DNA of 64,000 nt from the NCBI GenBank assembly GCA_032717465.1, contig CM064658.1, forward strand, positions 493,501 to 557,500, in the 5' to 3' direction. This document shows, piece by piece, positions 23,274-29,972 of this stretch. The translations under genes were made by a program, and so were the position numbers. The notes beneath the pieces are model-generated. The model had not been told where the DNA came from, made no database searches, and saw only the letters and a program-made list of their open reading frames with translations. Source of the stretch: Coenobita brevimanus. Taxonomy: Eukaryota > Arthropoda > Malacostraca > Decapoda > Coenobitidae. Position 1 is the first letter of the stretch. Each line of letters starts with the position of its first letter.

Positions 23274-25471
23274 TACATATTAATTACAGATAAAAAATAA
23301 TGAAGTGTTTCTTACCAGTTCTGAGATATTATTCACAGTATTATATATTTAAAACAATGAGGGTTTACGGAACACTTTTTATTTGCCTGTATCTTTATTA
23401 TGGCACATTCTTTATTACTTTCCCATTAATCCACTTCTTCCTTCTTTGCACAATTGTAGCATTATGGGGATTTAAGTTGTGCCTCGGCATTCAGTGGTTG
23501 TTTCTATTGCAGTATTGGTATGGCATTGAATACCAGAATTGTCAAATTGGTTTCTGCCCTTGTATCCTTCATTATTTCTATACAGTTGGTGGTAAGGGTG
23601 GTGTGTTTTTCTTCCATGTTTTCATGATTCATTTAATGATTTTGTTGTTCTTTTATCTGTTGATTTTCTTGTTTCTGGATCCTGCCCACACCATTAGCAA
23701 GAAAACTGAGCTAGGGTGATGATGATGATATTCTCCAGGTATTTGGCTAAGCCTTTTTTTTTTTTTTTTTTTTACTGGATAGCAAATGAAGTTATGTTTG
23801 GAATTAATAATTCCATCACATGTTATCGCAGTTGCTACTACAGGCAAGCCTTGTAATAAGTATCTCAGCGATTTATGTGTTATGTATAATGGGTACCGTA
23901 ATGAGGGGGAACTGGCAGGTCAGCTTTGTAGGTAGCAATGGCATTGTAATAGGTAGATATTCTCTGGTTTACTGAGGTCTTGATTGCAAAAAAGAATGTC
24001 CAAAAAAAGCAACTTGTAATAATGACTTACTGTATCTTGTTAGTGTAGCTGTAGTATTGTGGATGTGCAGTGTATGGTTCAGTGTTTGGGCAGTATGACA
24101 TGGGTTATAATTGATTGTTGCTATAGCCCAGGTTCTCCCACAGTTCCCGGTAGTGATAGAGAAGAATCCAGACCTGGGCTTCACCATTGGACAGTCACCC
24201 ACAGACCCAGATGATAAGGTTAGTCTTCCTTTGAAGAAATACCAGTACATGGGACAGTAAGAAGATTTACACTTACGGGATGCGCCCAAAGCATATATGC
24301 ACACAGCATACCCATGTACACACAAACACATACATAGGAAGAAAGAGAGTGAGTACAGTGTTATATTGTAATTCTTGAGAAGTGGACAATGGTTTTACAC
24401 ACCATTTTGTTTTTCCTTTGTCTTGAATATTTTCATTATACTGAAAATATTTGCATGCGATATTGTTCAAAATATACAATTATACTTTCAACCTTTGAGG
24501 TGGAACCATGATTCCAAAAGTTTGAATGATAATGAATGCTTCTGTGGCATGTTTCTTGATAGTGCTTTTGCTTTTGGTACTTTTTCATTATGTATAGGCC
24601 TTATCTCTCCCTGTCTTGTAAGATGGGAATTAGTTTGAATGATGATGATGTGTGGCTGTTAAGTTTTACAAGGAACACAGCCATCACCTTAAGTTTCACC
24701 TGACTGTAAAATGTGAACTGTATGTACAGTCATCATCCGCAGTTTTAACATACATGGTTTTGAATATCCGCGGATGGCTAGAGAAAAAAAAATACAGTAT
24801 ATACTGTATATCTCTCGTTGAACTCTGCTGACACTGTAACATTATCCCAGGCACAGTTCGTTGCTGTTTTAGTACAGTAATGGCATTATCCAGTGAATGA
24901 AATATACTGTAACACTCATCCTTTTGGAGGGAGGTGGGATGAGCACAGTAGTCAGAAGAGGCCATGCAGGAGTACACTATTCATTATTTTTATCTTTTAG
25001 TGTTCTTGTATTAAATAAAGTAGTTGTTTAGTGTTCTTGTATGAAATAAAGTGGTTGTAAAACATGCACTAAGGGCTCTTCTTTAGTTATATAAGGAAAT
25101 GGGGGGGTCCAGAGTGTTTTTAAGGGGGGGCAGCAGATGTTCGCGGATTTTTAACATTCGCGGGTGTCTCTGTTACCTAACCCCTGAGGATGTTAAGGAA
25201 TGACTGTAATGTATGTGCTTTTTGACATATGTCTGAGACTTTTAATTTTTTTCTCAGACAACATTTATCACTTTAAGTCTGTCATGTGTTTCAGAGTGTG
25301 TATGTAACAAGTGTGGCAGGAGGCGGAGCAGCTTCATCTGCATTAAAGGTAGGTGACAAACTGTTGCAGGTGGATGGTGCTGACTTACGCAACGCCTCCC
25401 TCCCCACCGCTGCAGCTGCTCTCGCCAACACGTCACCCACTGTCAGCCTCATGGTATCAAGGTTACAGTAA
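969..25471 (+). CDS. Lap1: LAP-family LRR + PDZ scaffold (Lap1/ERBIN/LRRC7-like), 5'-partial
   Basis: Fifteen exons join with compatible phases: 969-1111, 1950-2096, 2721-2921, 3466-3673, 4070-4236, 4781-4913, 5597-5952, 6699-6953 (or from 6696), 7611-7841, 9583-9679, 10342-11144, 12672-13965, 18141-18289, 24144-24218 (or from 24132), 25295-25471. They give about 1,477 residues ending in TAA. Seen: about 13 LRRs of 23 residues, the LAP-specific segment ([30 protein letters not shown]), a roughly 900-residue disordered S/P/T-rich linker, then WMFGQHKN and one PDZ. Known of the family: LAP proteins have about 16 LRRs and either one PDZ (ERBIN, Densin/LRRC7, Lap1) or four (Scribble). They scaffold receptors and junction proteins at the basolateral or synaptic membrane. 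The single PDZ excludes Scribble. The first exons and start codon lie left of the window. The exact orthologue (Lap1 versus the ERBIN/LRRC7 name) is inferred. Confidence 0.93.
1372..1530 (+). mobile_element. SINE-E-like copy
   Basis: Shares GTGCCACCAGGGA, CCCTGAAATG and TAGCCTCAGT with 31336-31560, in the same order. It lies in the LAP intron 1112-1949. The tRNA-like head is degraded. Confidence 0.45.
1950..2096 (+). CDS. Lap1: LAP exon: LRRs
   Basis: Acceptor ttctag, donor gtgtgt, 49 codons, phase 0 at both ends. It encodes about two LRRs ([18 protein letters not shown] and [14 protein letters not shown]). No start codon lies in this frame, so it is visible only by splicing logic. Confidence 0.92.
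2721..2921 (+). CDS. Lap1: LAP exon: LRRs
   Basis: Acceptor gtggcag, donor gtgggt, 67 codons, phase 0 at both ends. Three LRRs: [36 protein letters not shown] and [12 protein letters not shown]. The middle repeat has VAGEI in place of the usual LPxxI, as ERBIN-type proteins also do at this repeat. Confidence 0.93.
3000..3335 (+). repeat. Degenerate tandem repeat in LAP intron
   Basis: Variants of CAGCTGGTATTGTAAACTGGGA recur near 2996, 3060, 3200, 3249 and 3310, each with C[A/T]GNTG, GTA and TGGGA in place. Strongly decayed. Confidence 0.45.
3466..3673 (+). CDS. Lap1: LAP exon: LRRs
   Basis: Acceptor cttcaag before GAG TTG; donor gtaatc at 3674 after one spare base (phase 1). It encodes the LRRs [36 protein letters not shown] and [12 protein letters not shown]. 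Confidence 0.92.
3780..3970 (-). mobile_element. SINE-B fragment
   Basis: Antisense copy: GTGAACCTGGTGGACT, GCAGTCCACCATCCTTC and CTTTTGGGGGATA are the block shared by the copies near 57.0, 58.2, 59.0, 62.3 and 63.7 kb. In the LAP intron 3674-4069. Confidence 0.7.
4070..4236 (+). CDS. Lap1: LAP exon: LRRs
   Basis: Acceptor ttttag; two bases finish the split Glu codon ([12 protein letters not shown]). LRRs [18 protein letters not shown] and [18 protein letters not shown]. The donor gtaatc starts at 4237, phase 0. Confidence 0.92.
4781..4913 (+). CDS. Lap1: LAP exon: last LRR and LAP-specific segment
   Basis: Acceptor ccacag, donor gtatgc at 4914 after one spare base. [15 protein letters not shown] is the last LRR, with the Q-N/S-K/P-K signature of LAP proteins. 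[15 protein letters not shown] is the conserved stretch after the LRRs in ERBIN, Densin and Scribble. Confidence 0.92.
5102..5146. repeat. (TA)n microsatellite
   Basis: Uninterrupted TA run in the LAP intron 4914-5596. Confidence 0.98.
5160..5290 (+). repeat. Family C dispersed repeat
   Basis: CTAGATGTAGCCTTCATTAACCCC-type block (5169-5195) and AGGTAGCAAGAAC ... TCACAGCATTCAAGAGGTT. Same order as the intergenic copies. In a LAP intron. Confidence 0.5.
5597..5952 (+). CDS. Lap1: LAP exon: LAP-specific segment into linker
   Basis: Acceptor aaacag, donor gttagt. [18 protein letters not shown] is the second conserved post-LRR motif. Further on is a short internal duplication, [11 protein letters not shown] / [11 protein letters not shown]. 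After this the protein becomes low-complexity linker. Confidence 0.92.
6055..6235 (+). repeat. Family D dispersed repeat
   Basis: ATTGACATCTCTTCATC, GTTGTAGCAGTATG, AAGAATATGATGTTTGTC, TTTGTAAAGGATGTAGAG and AGTCTGGACCAAGTTAAGG, shared in order with 19497-19690 and 52955-53110. Confidence 0.6.
6699..6953 (+). CDS. Lap1: LAP exon: acidic/polar linker, NAGNAG acceptor
   Basis: The acceptor is a tandem cagcag, so the exon starts at 6696 (extra Gln) or 6699. Donor gtgaat at 6954, phase 0. It encodes polar, disordered linker ([16 protein letters not shown] ... KVFGLAQ) with no recognisable domain. Confidence 0.85.
7125..7335 (+). mobile_element. SINE-B copy
   Basis: Sense copy with GGTTCCTTCTTGTGGTGG, the CAGTCCATTGGGTTCA block and a 3' (ACT)n-like tail, as in the copies at 62.2 and 63.7 kb. 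In the LAP intron 6954-7610. Confidence 0.65.
7611..7841 (+). CDS. Lap1: LAP exon: disordered linker
   Basis: Acceptor gtgctag, donor gttagt at 7842, phase 0 at both ends, 77 codons open. Rich in T, E, D and P ([19 protein letters not shown]). No domain recognised; accepted because the phases fit and the frame continues the linker. Confidence 0.82.
8100..8350 (+). mobile_element. SINE-A copy, diverged
   Basis: Sense: hairpin 8106-8136, GTGGTGTAGTGG (A-box position), GGTTTGGGGTATATTGCTCA and a decayed 3' part. In the LAP intron 7842-9582. Confidence 0.6.
9360..9467 (+). repeat. 36-bp x 3 tandem repeat
   Basis: Units 9360-9395, 9396-9431 and 9432-9467, starting GCAAAATGACTGTATAATAA; they differ by one base (gcg to gca in unit 3). 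No spacers, so not CRISPR-like. In the LAP intron 7842-9582. Confidence 0.95.
9583..9679 (+). CDS. Lap1: LAP exon: short Ser-rich linker exon
   Basis: Acceptor gcaatag, donor gtgagt at 9680, phase 1. It encodes an acidic/Ser segment ([16 protein letters not shown]). DSGYG resembles the Ser/Tyr-rich stretches in ERBIN/Densin linkers; no function is assigned. Confidence 0.8.
9709..9739. repeat. (GT)n microsatellite
   Basis: GT run 30 bp inside the intron after the 9583-9679 exon. Confidence 0.98.
10342..11144 (+). CDS. Lap1: LAP exon: proline-rich linker with RPxS[L/I]A repeats
   Basis: Acceptor ttgtgcag, donor gtactg at 11145, phase 0. The first half is P/S/T-rich with many SPxP and PPP strings, which are candidate SH3/WW ligands and proline-directed kinase sites. 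The second half has RPLSLA, RPASIA, RPGSLA and RPGSLA at 20-, 20- and 23-residue spacing (10725, 10785, 10845, 10914). The end, [18 protein letters not shown], is less repetitive. Confidence 0.9.
11958..12331 (-). mobile_element. SINE-A copy
   Basis: Antisense full-length type: starts at (TCCA)n, then the GGAGCCCGGGGCTAGGC block, inverted B and A boxes (GGATATAAGCC, CCACTAAACCACCA), the hairpin 12212-12242, and the purine-rich end GAATGAAGGAAATAAAGA. In the LAP intron 11145-12671. Confidence 0.8.
12672..13965 (+). CDS. Lap1: LAP exon: S/P/T-rich linker with seven [S/T]xIP motifs
   Basis: Acceptor tattgcag, donor gttagg at 13966 with one spare base (phase 1). This is the longest exon, 431 codons. 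The frame is S/P/T/Q/H-rich and holds SKIP (12954), TRIP (13050), SRIP (13167, 13227, 13944) and SQIP (13353, 13479), plus a repeated Y[T/S]GIRPPSV (13626, 13791). The frame stays open past the donor only to a chance TAG at 13968; the next exon shows that the donor is used. Confidence 0.92.
14030..14082. repeat. (AT)n microsatellite
   Basis: AT run that also forms the tail of the antisense tRNA-Gly-like SINE. Confidence 0.95.
14094..14480 (-). mobile_element. tRNA-Gly-like SINE
   Basis: On the minus strand it begins GCCTCTGTGGTACAGTGG (A box) and continues to GGGTTCGCGCCCC (a near-perfect B box), like the 5' three quarters of a tRNA. A body of about 300 bp then ends GGACCTGCAG-like and GATGACGATGAT before (AT)n. 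Unrelated to SINE-A or SINE-B. Confidence 0.75.
14508..15027 (-). mobile_element. SINE-A copy 1 of the intron cluster
   Basis: Antisense, with all SINE-A blocks. A segment of about 60 bp (AAGTCACCCATAGGCAG ... AGACAGAAGAGG) is tandemly doubled. It ends in CACCTACCACACAC and a (CA)n(TA)n tract. The hairpin right arm is mutated. Confidence 0.8.
15031..15065. repeat. (CA)n(TA)n microsatellite
   Basis: Joins SINE-A copies 1 and 2 of the intron cluster. Confidence 0.95.
15066..15572 (-). mobile_element. SINE-A copy 2 of the intron cluster
   Basis: Antisense, same internal 60-bp doubling as copy 1, so the two are a segmental duplicate or share a subfamily. Hairpin intact near 15313-15340. Confidence 0.8.
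15574..15612. repeat. Perfect palindrome, 19-bp arms
   Basis: Arms 15574-15592 and 15594-15612 are exact reverse complements around one base (15593). The core is alternating TA with CTGTA/TACAG. It is the centre of the inverted SINE-A pair. Confidence 0.9.
15613..16022 (+). mobile_element. SINE-A copy 3, inverted partner
   Basis: Sense copy: pyrimidine-rich start, hairpin near 15733-15763, A-box region GTGTTTTAGTGGG, B box GGTTTATATCC, 3' end GATGTATGGATGGATGG. It faces copy 2 across a palindromic spacer. Confidence 0.8.
16024..16069. repeat. Perfect 18-bp inverted repeat at LINE 5' junction
   Basis: AGGGTTGGGAGTGGTCAC (16024-16041) and its reverse complement (16052-16069) flank a 10-nt loop exactly where SINE/(GGAT)n sequence gives way to LINE coding sequence. 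The right arm is normal LINE sequence and the left arm is its antisense copy. Confidence 0.85.
16048..17478 (+). mobile_element. 5'-truncated non-LTR retrotransposon with open RT frame
   Basis: A continuous frame to TGA at 17389-17391 covers most of a reverse transcriptase: [50 protein letters not shown] and YADDSTLHL (catalytic YADD intact), then the thumb and a jockey-like C-terminus ([10 protein letters not shown]). No endonuclease or ORF1 is present, so the 5' end is lost. The short 3'UTR runs into A6(TA)n at 17474-17508. It sits in the large LAP intron in sense orientation. The upstream part of the open frame (from 15850) is SINE sequence and not part of the protein. Closest type: jockey/CR1-like LINE; the clade is not fixed. 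Confidence 0.85.
17474..17508. repeat. A-run and (TA)n tail
   Basis: Tail of the truncated LINE. Confidence 0.9.
18141..18289 (+). CDS. Lap1: LAP exon: pre-PDZ segment, NAGNAG acceptor
   Basis: The acceptor is tandem (accagcag), so the exon begins at 18138 or 18141. The split Gly codon joins the preceding exon. [16 protein letters not shown] is the conserved pre-PDZ motif of LAP proteins and proves that the linker continues into the PDZ exons. Donor gtaggt at 18290, phase 0. Confidence 0.9.
19425..19850 (+). repeat. Family C split by family D
   Basis: Starts with the C block (GTTTTATTCAGCTTCATGG, TGGAGGAGTTAGATAC), is interrupted by a D block (AATTACCATCTCTTCATCC ... GGCCAGGTTAAAG), and resumes with AGTTAAGTAAAATTGTCTGG. 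C and D may be parts of one longer element. Confidence 0.6.
21755..22280 (+). repeat. Two family C copies
   Basis: CCTCCAGTTCAAAGAGTC then TTAATAAATTATCTGG (first copy), and GATTTTATTCAACTTGG then CCTCTCCAGTTTGAAATCC (second). In the LAP intron before the PDZ exons. Confidence 0.55.
22840..23228 (+). mobile_element. SINE-A copy
   Basis: Sense: GGTGCTCACCATCCACTCAC start, pyrimidine-rich part, half hairpin, CTGGTGGTTTAGTGGG (A box), AGTTTATATCCAAGG (B box), 3' GGATGATGGTTGGATGG then (AT)n. In the LAP intron 18290-24131. Confidence 0.8.
23230..23273. repeat. (AT)n(AC)n microsatellite
   Basis: Grown from the 3' tail of the SINE-A copy at 22840-23228. Confidence 0.95.
24144..24218 (+). CDS. Lap1: LAP exon: PDZ N-terminal half
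   Basis: It encodes [16 protein letters not shown] and the following loop, that is PDZ strand A, the carboxylate-binding loop (DLGF in place of GLGF) and strand B. Two in-frame acceptors exist: cag at 24141-24143 and cag at 24129-24131. The second adds V-L-P-Q. Donor gttagt at 24219. Confidence 0.9.
25295..25471 (+). CDS. Lap1: LAP terminal exon: PDZ C-terminal half and stop
   Basis: Acceptor gtttcag. [35 protein letters not shown] and [10 protein letters not shown] are typical PDZ strands C-F. The protein ends two residues after the last strand at TAA 25469-25471, so the PDZ is C-terminal as in ERBIN. Helix B begins with Leu where class I PDZs carry His. Confidence 0.93.
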   Translation, partial: SVYVTSVAGGGAASSALKVGDKLLQVDGADLRNASLPTAAAALANTSPTVSLMVSRLQ

Positions 25472-26219
25472 AACTCCACCATAGAGGATCTCAGCTGATT
25501 TCCCCCTCCCCCCCTTCACCATCAGATATATTTTGTTGTGGTCCCATGCCCCTTTGACTGACAATATACCACCACAAAGGAATTCAGTTTACATTTTGGT
25601 CCTCAATTGCTACCAGATGTGGATGTTTTTGTGCCTCTATACACATGTGAACCTGATTGCCAGAGACATATTGTGACGATACACCAGCACAAAGGATCTC
25701 AGCCAGTGATTCTACTCTGACCACCAGAGTTGTATATTGTTGCTGTGGGACCCATAAAAAGACCACATTGTTGTGTTGTTCATTTGTATAGGCTCAGACA
25801 AACTTGCATGCATCAGCCTTAGTCACCTTATTATGACTTTCCATGCTGCCTGATCTCTAGCAGCCTCTCTTTTCAATCCCCTATTCCTTATGTCATACCT
25901 TGTGACCTCATTCCAGGTCTTTTATGGTCTGCCTCTTGCACCTCTTCCCTCAGCACAACAGACAAGTGTGACCGTAATTGCTTTATTTTCTAAAATGGTG
26001 TTTGTTGTTGGTGCTGCAGGTTTATTTGGATATAAATGCTTGAGATTTTATGACGCTACATACCATGCTTCATCGGATTACCACCATTTTTCTCTTAGCA
26101 GTAAAAGTTAATAGAGGGGGTTTTGATCTGTAAACATTCAGTTAGTCTAAAAATGACACACAGCTAATGATGGTGTCATATACTTCTTCATTATGATAAT
26201 ATCCTAATATTCTTGCTTC

Positions 26220-26350
26220 TGCCAGGCAGTTTTACTCAGCTAAAGGGAGTATCACATAACATTAGTGGTAATAAAGAATGTATTTAACCCCTTCACTACA
26301 AGAAGCATCCCCTTAGCCAAATAGTAGTGTCTGACAGTAACAGATTTAAA
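26220..26350 (+). repeat. Family C copy
   Basis: GGCAGTTTTACTCAGCTAAAG and TTAACCCCTTCACTAC. AATAAA at 26270-26275 inside it is the first sense poly(A)-type hexamer noted after the LAP stop, 0.8 kb away. Confidence 0.5.
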
Positions 26351-26389
26351 TGACTTGACATTGTAATTCAGTGGTTAAGTAGCTGGCCT

Positions 26390-26515
26390 TCAGTTTTGCC
26401 TACGTGTCAAGTGGGGTTGGTGGAGGATTAGTGCCCCTCCCTGTAAAACAATTAACTCTAAGCCCTTGGCCACCCCGTTTGGGATACATGGCGTCTGGCA
26501 GTGGATGGATGGATG
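26390..26515 (+). mobile_element. SINE-A' 3' end fragment
   Basis: GGTGGAGGATTAGTGCCCC, CTGTAAAACAATTAACTC, TTGGCCACCCCG and GGCGTCTGGCAGTGGATGG: the LINE-X-type terminus. Downstream of the LAP stop. Confidence 0.6.
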
Positions 26516-27732
26516 GTATTATCAGTTGGAGATACATAGGTGCAAAAACAATGGATAATACCATAGGATTTTGTGTGAATTTCACCAGTTTATCCAGAAT
26601 AACTCATTTTGTGTTTACCCATCACCCCCATGTCTGTTGATACAGTAATTAGCACTCACCGTCTCATGGCTTGTGATGTACTGTTTGTAGGATGCCCATA
26701 TTCTCATCAGTTAGGGACTCTTTTGAGCACCTCCTCTCAACCAGCTTTTGTTAGTATATGGCACATGAAAATTCTCTTGCATGTTGTCAGTACTAATAGA
26801 ATAAAAATAACATGAAGGAGAATACTGATATGTAATATTAAAGAGAAATCCACGAAATTATTGCTAGAAAGCCTACCAAGCTGACAAGAATACTGTACAT
26901 TCATGTATTCTAATCAGTCTAGGAGACTCTGACCCTAACAAGGTGCTGTTTGCCATAGGAAGGCAGCTAATAGGATCTGCTTGGTTAGACAGACCAGGGT
27001 AGAGCAACATCAACAACTACAAATTTTTATGGGCATACAGCACATTAATATTCTCCCATCTGTTACTTTTACAAACTGTGTTAATATAAAGTACTGAGAT
27101 TTGATACAGGAGAATTTAAAGGTTGTAGTTGTTAAAGAAGAGGTGCCGGAAAGGTGCCTTAAATGGTGAGAATGTGGTCATAATTTATGTTATTCCCACC
27201 AGTAAGTTTGATAGGAGTCATTTATGTAGCCGCAGTACTTGACGGTCCTCCAGGAACCATTTACAGGTGCTGTACGGAATTTCCACTTGTATATTTAAAT
27301 GCTGTCTGGACGTTGTTACTCCTCGCCCGGTCCTAGGATGGGAAAAGAGGTCCAGTTGATGATGATATTTAAATGCACCATACATATATTGTATCTGAAG
27401 TTGGTGCCCATTTTCTTGATTGGTTTGCAGCAGTGATTTGTTTTATCTGTAATCATTCCTAATTCCATTTGAATGATGAGATTTTACTCAGAAATACAAA
27501 ATTTTTGGTGCTTGTGTGAGTGAAGACTCCAGGCACAGTATATACACACCAGTGAAAGGTTTAATCCATTGAATCCAAGTTATGTCATTTTTAGTTCATT
27601 GTTGTTGCTGCTGTTTGATTGTATTCGGATTAGGAAAGGTATTTTGTTCTTTTTAAAGGTATGTAAAGGGTGTATCAAGCCAGTCCAATTCAAAGTATTA
27701 TTCAAAACTGAATAATATGGTCAGGAGGTGAC

Positions 27733-28300
27733 AGTAATAATAATAATAATAATATTGGAAGAAGTTAAGGGAGTTGTTGCCTCTCCTGACATTGAGAGGG
27801 CTCTCCCACCTTGCTAAGGGATCATTGTATGCAGCATGTGTTAGGAGTGTAATGCTATATGGCAGTGAGACCTGGGCAGTAAAGGAAGAGGATATTCGCA
27901 GGCTTAAATGTACAGAAATGGCAGTGATTAGATACATGTGCAATGCGTCTCTGAGTGCGAGGCCTGGGGGTGCTAGGTTTACGATGGAAGAGTTGAGAGG
28001 TAGGATGGGACTGGAGTGTATTGATGTTGTGATGAGGAGAAGTAGATTGAGATGGTTTAGGCATGTGGAAAGGATGGGGGATGACAATTGGGTGTAGAAA
28101 ATGAGAAGTGTTGTTGTTAAGGGTAGGATAGCGAGAGATAGACTGAAAAAGACCTGGAATGAGGTCATTGAGCATGACCTCAGAGATAAGGGACTAAATA
28201 GGGAAGCTGCAAGAGATCAAGCAGCGCGGAGAGCCGCCATTAGGTGACCAATGCTGATACATGCAAGCATGTTCGAGTCTTCAAAAACAAACGAATAGTA
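27733..28300 (+). mobile_element. LINE-Y 3' fragment (RT C-terminus)
   Basis: Frame: SLYAACVRSVMLYGSETWAV, RRSRLRWFRHVERM, then after a stop codon KTWNEVIEHDLRDKGL and AARRAAIR, the typical end of a LINE polymerase polyprotein. No catalytic motifs remain. Intergenic, downstream of LAP. Confidence 0.7.
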
Positions 28301-28549
28301 ATAAAAATACTGTATTTTGGTCTTTTCTTCCACAGCAATTAGATTAAAAAGATATCTCCAGACTTAGTGGGTTAAATTTCTTTGAAGTGACTGGTATGGA
28401 TAATTTGAATGCCCTTGTTTTACCAGTAGTGATGCCTTCAGTGAGAGACAGGAAGTCATTGATTTTTTTATCAGTTTAAGTTAAGCTGATTTAAATTCCT
28501 CTGTGTGAAATTTATGAAGTCAGTCAACCCTTTTTTTATTTTACGCATA

Positions 28550-28920
28550 ATACTACAAGGTGATTTTATTCAGCTTGGGAGAGACTGTTAAAATGAAGGG
28601 ATTAAATGTGTCCATCATAAACTGATTCATTAACAGAGATCTTTCCCTGGCCAAATATAATTATCTGGAGACAATACGAATAAAAATAAATGTGTCATAT
28701 GGGTGATGGGGTTGACCTCTTCAATTTACTGATAAATTTTAACCTTGTTCTTCCTATCTTCAGACATGTTTATTCAGGTTAGGAGAGACTTCTACTTGGA
28801 GAGGTTAGATATAGCCTTCATTAACCCATTCAGTGTGATAGATCGTGTATTTGGAGGTTGATAACAATATTACACCAGCAGATTATGTCACTAGATTGAA
28901 GGGGTTATGGTGTGGATTGT
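28550..28920 (+). repeat. Two family C copies
   Basis: GATTTTATTCAGCTTGGGAG ... ATTATCTGGAGACAATACG, then GTTTATTCAGGTTAGGAG ... GGAGAGGTTAGATATAGCC ... GATTGAAGGGGTTATGG. Confidence 0.65.
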
Positions 28921-29023
28921 ATTGACTCCAAGCTGTATATATGATTATGGGATAGTCAGGTGTCCTAGAGTATATTAAATCCTTGTTATAAGTCACTTTT
29001 TTTCTAACGTTCCTGTCATCATA

Positions 29024-29972
29024 CAAGGTCTGTTCAGAAAATATCCAACCTTAGGCTCTAAATAAAAAATAAATAAATAAATAGCCAACCTGTTAACCTA
29101 TGACATAGTCCCCTCCAAAGTAGGCCCCATCTGACCTGCAACATATAGCCCAGTGTTCTTTCCACCACCTGAAACATTTTTCAAAGTTGGTTTTCGGTAT
29201 CTCCTGCAAGTGCGTCGTCGCATTCATCATGAACTCTTCTCTTGTCTCAAACCGGGAACCCTTCAGTTGAGTTTTTTGGGGAGTAACCAATAGTTGCATG
29301 GAGCCATGTCTGGTGAGTAGAGAGCCTGCTGGGCCTGCAGGATGTTGTACTTGGCCAAAAATTCCTGAATCAGTTGAGAAGGATGAGCTGGGGCATTGTC
29401 ATGGTGCAGCGTCCAACTTGCTGCCTTCCAAAGGTCTGATCTCTTCTGCTGGACTGCGTCATGAAGACAGCGGATGACGGTGAGGTAGTGATGTTTGTTG
29501 ACAGTCAGACCTTCTGGTGCATATTCATGATGCACAACACCATGGTAGTCAAAATAAAAACTGTCAACGTCCATTTCACCGTGCTGCGGACCTGTCGTGC
29601 CTTTTTTGACCAAGGCGACTCTGCATGCTGCCGCTGGGACGACTGTGTTTTGGTTCCTGTGTCTTTCCCATACACCCAAGTCTCATCTCCAGTGATAACA
29701 GTCTTCAGAAAGTCTGGATCGCAATTAGCATGCTCCAACATGTCTTGAGCAACATTCATCTAAGAGATAGGATCGTGACAAATGCGACGAAACACCTGCA
29801 GGAGATACTAGAAACGACTTTGAAACATGTTTCAGGCAGTGGAAAGGACACTGGGTTACATGTGTCAACTGAGAAGGGGCCTACTTTGAGGGGGGATAAG
29901 TGTCCTAGCTCAGCAGGTTAGCTATTTGTTTTTTTTAGAGCCTAAGGTCAGATACTTTATGAAGAGACCTCA
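29024..29972 (-). mobile_element. Degenerate palindromic mariner (Tc1/mariner) element
   Basis: Flanked by TA at both ends. The minus strand encodes mariner transposase pieces in two frames: ITGDETWVYG (first Asp), LHHDNAPAH (second Asp), YSPDMAPCNYWLLP, and a C-terminus with HWAICCRSDGAYFGGDY. A frameshift breaks the gene near 29505-29680. The third catalytic Asp (expected 34 residues after the second) is Asn at 29293-29295. The right 210 bp is not the transposase N-terminus but an inverted, diverged copy of the left end, coding the same C-terminus on the + strand. At about 0.95 kb it lacks the N-terminal DNA-binding region. It cannot be active. Confidence 0.88.

Larger units (their letters stand above)
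18290..24131 (+). other. Large LAP intron before the PDZ exons
   Basis: About 5.8 kb. It holds family C/D repeats (19.0-19.85, 21.75-22.3 kb), a SINE-A copy (22840-23228) with its microsatellite tail, and otherwise AT-rich single-copy-looking DNA. I see no exon-like coding frame. Confidence 0.6.

Noticed and set aside
23300..23719. 139-codon frame rich in Phe, Leu and Tyr
   Set aside because: T-rich intron sequence gives such frames; no motif, no exon borders, no codon pattern of a gene.
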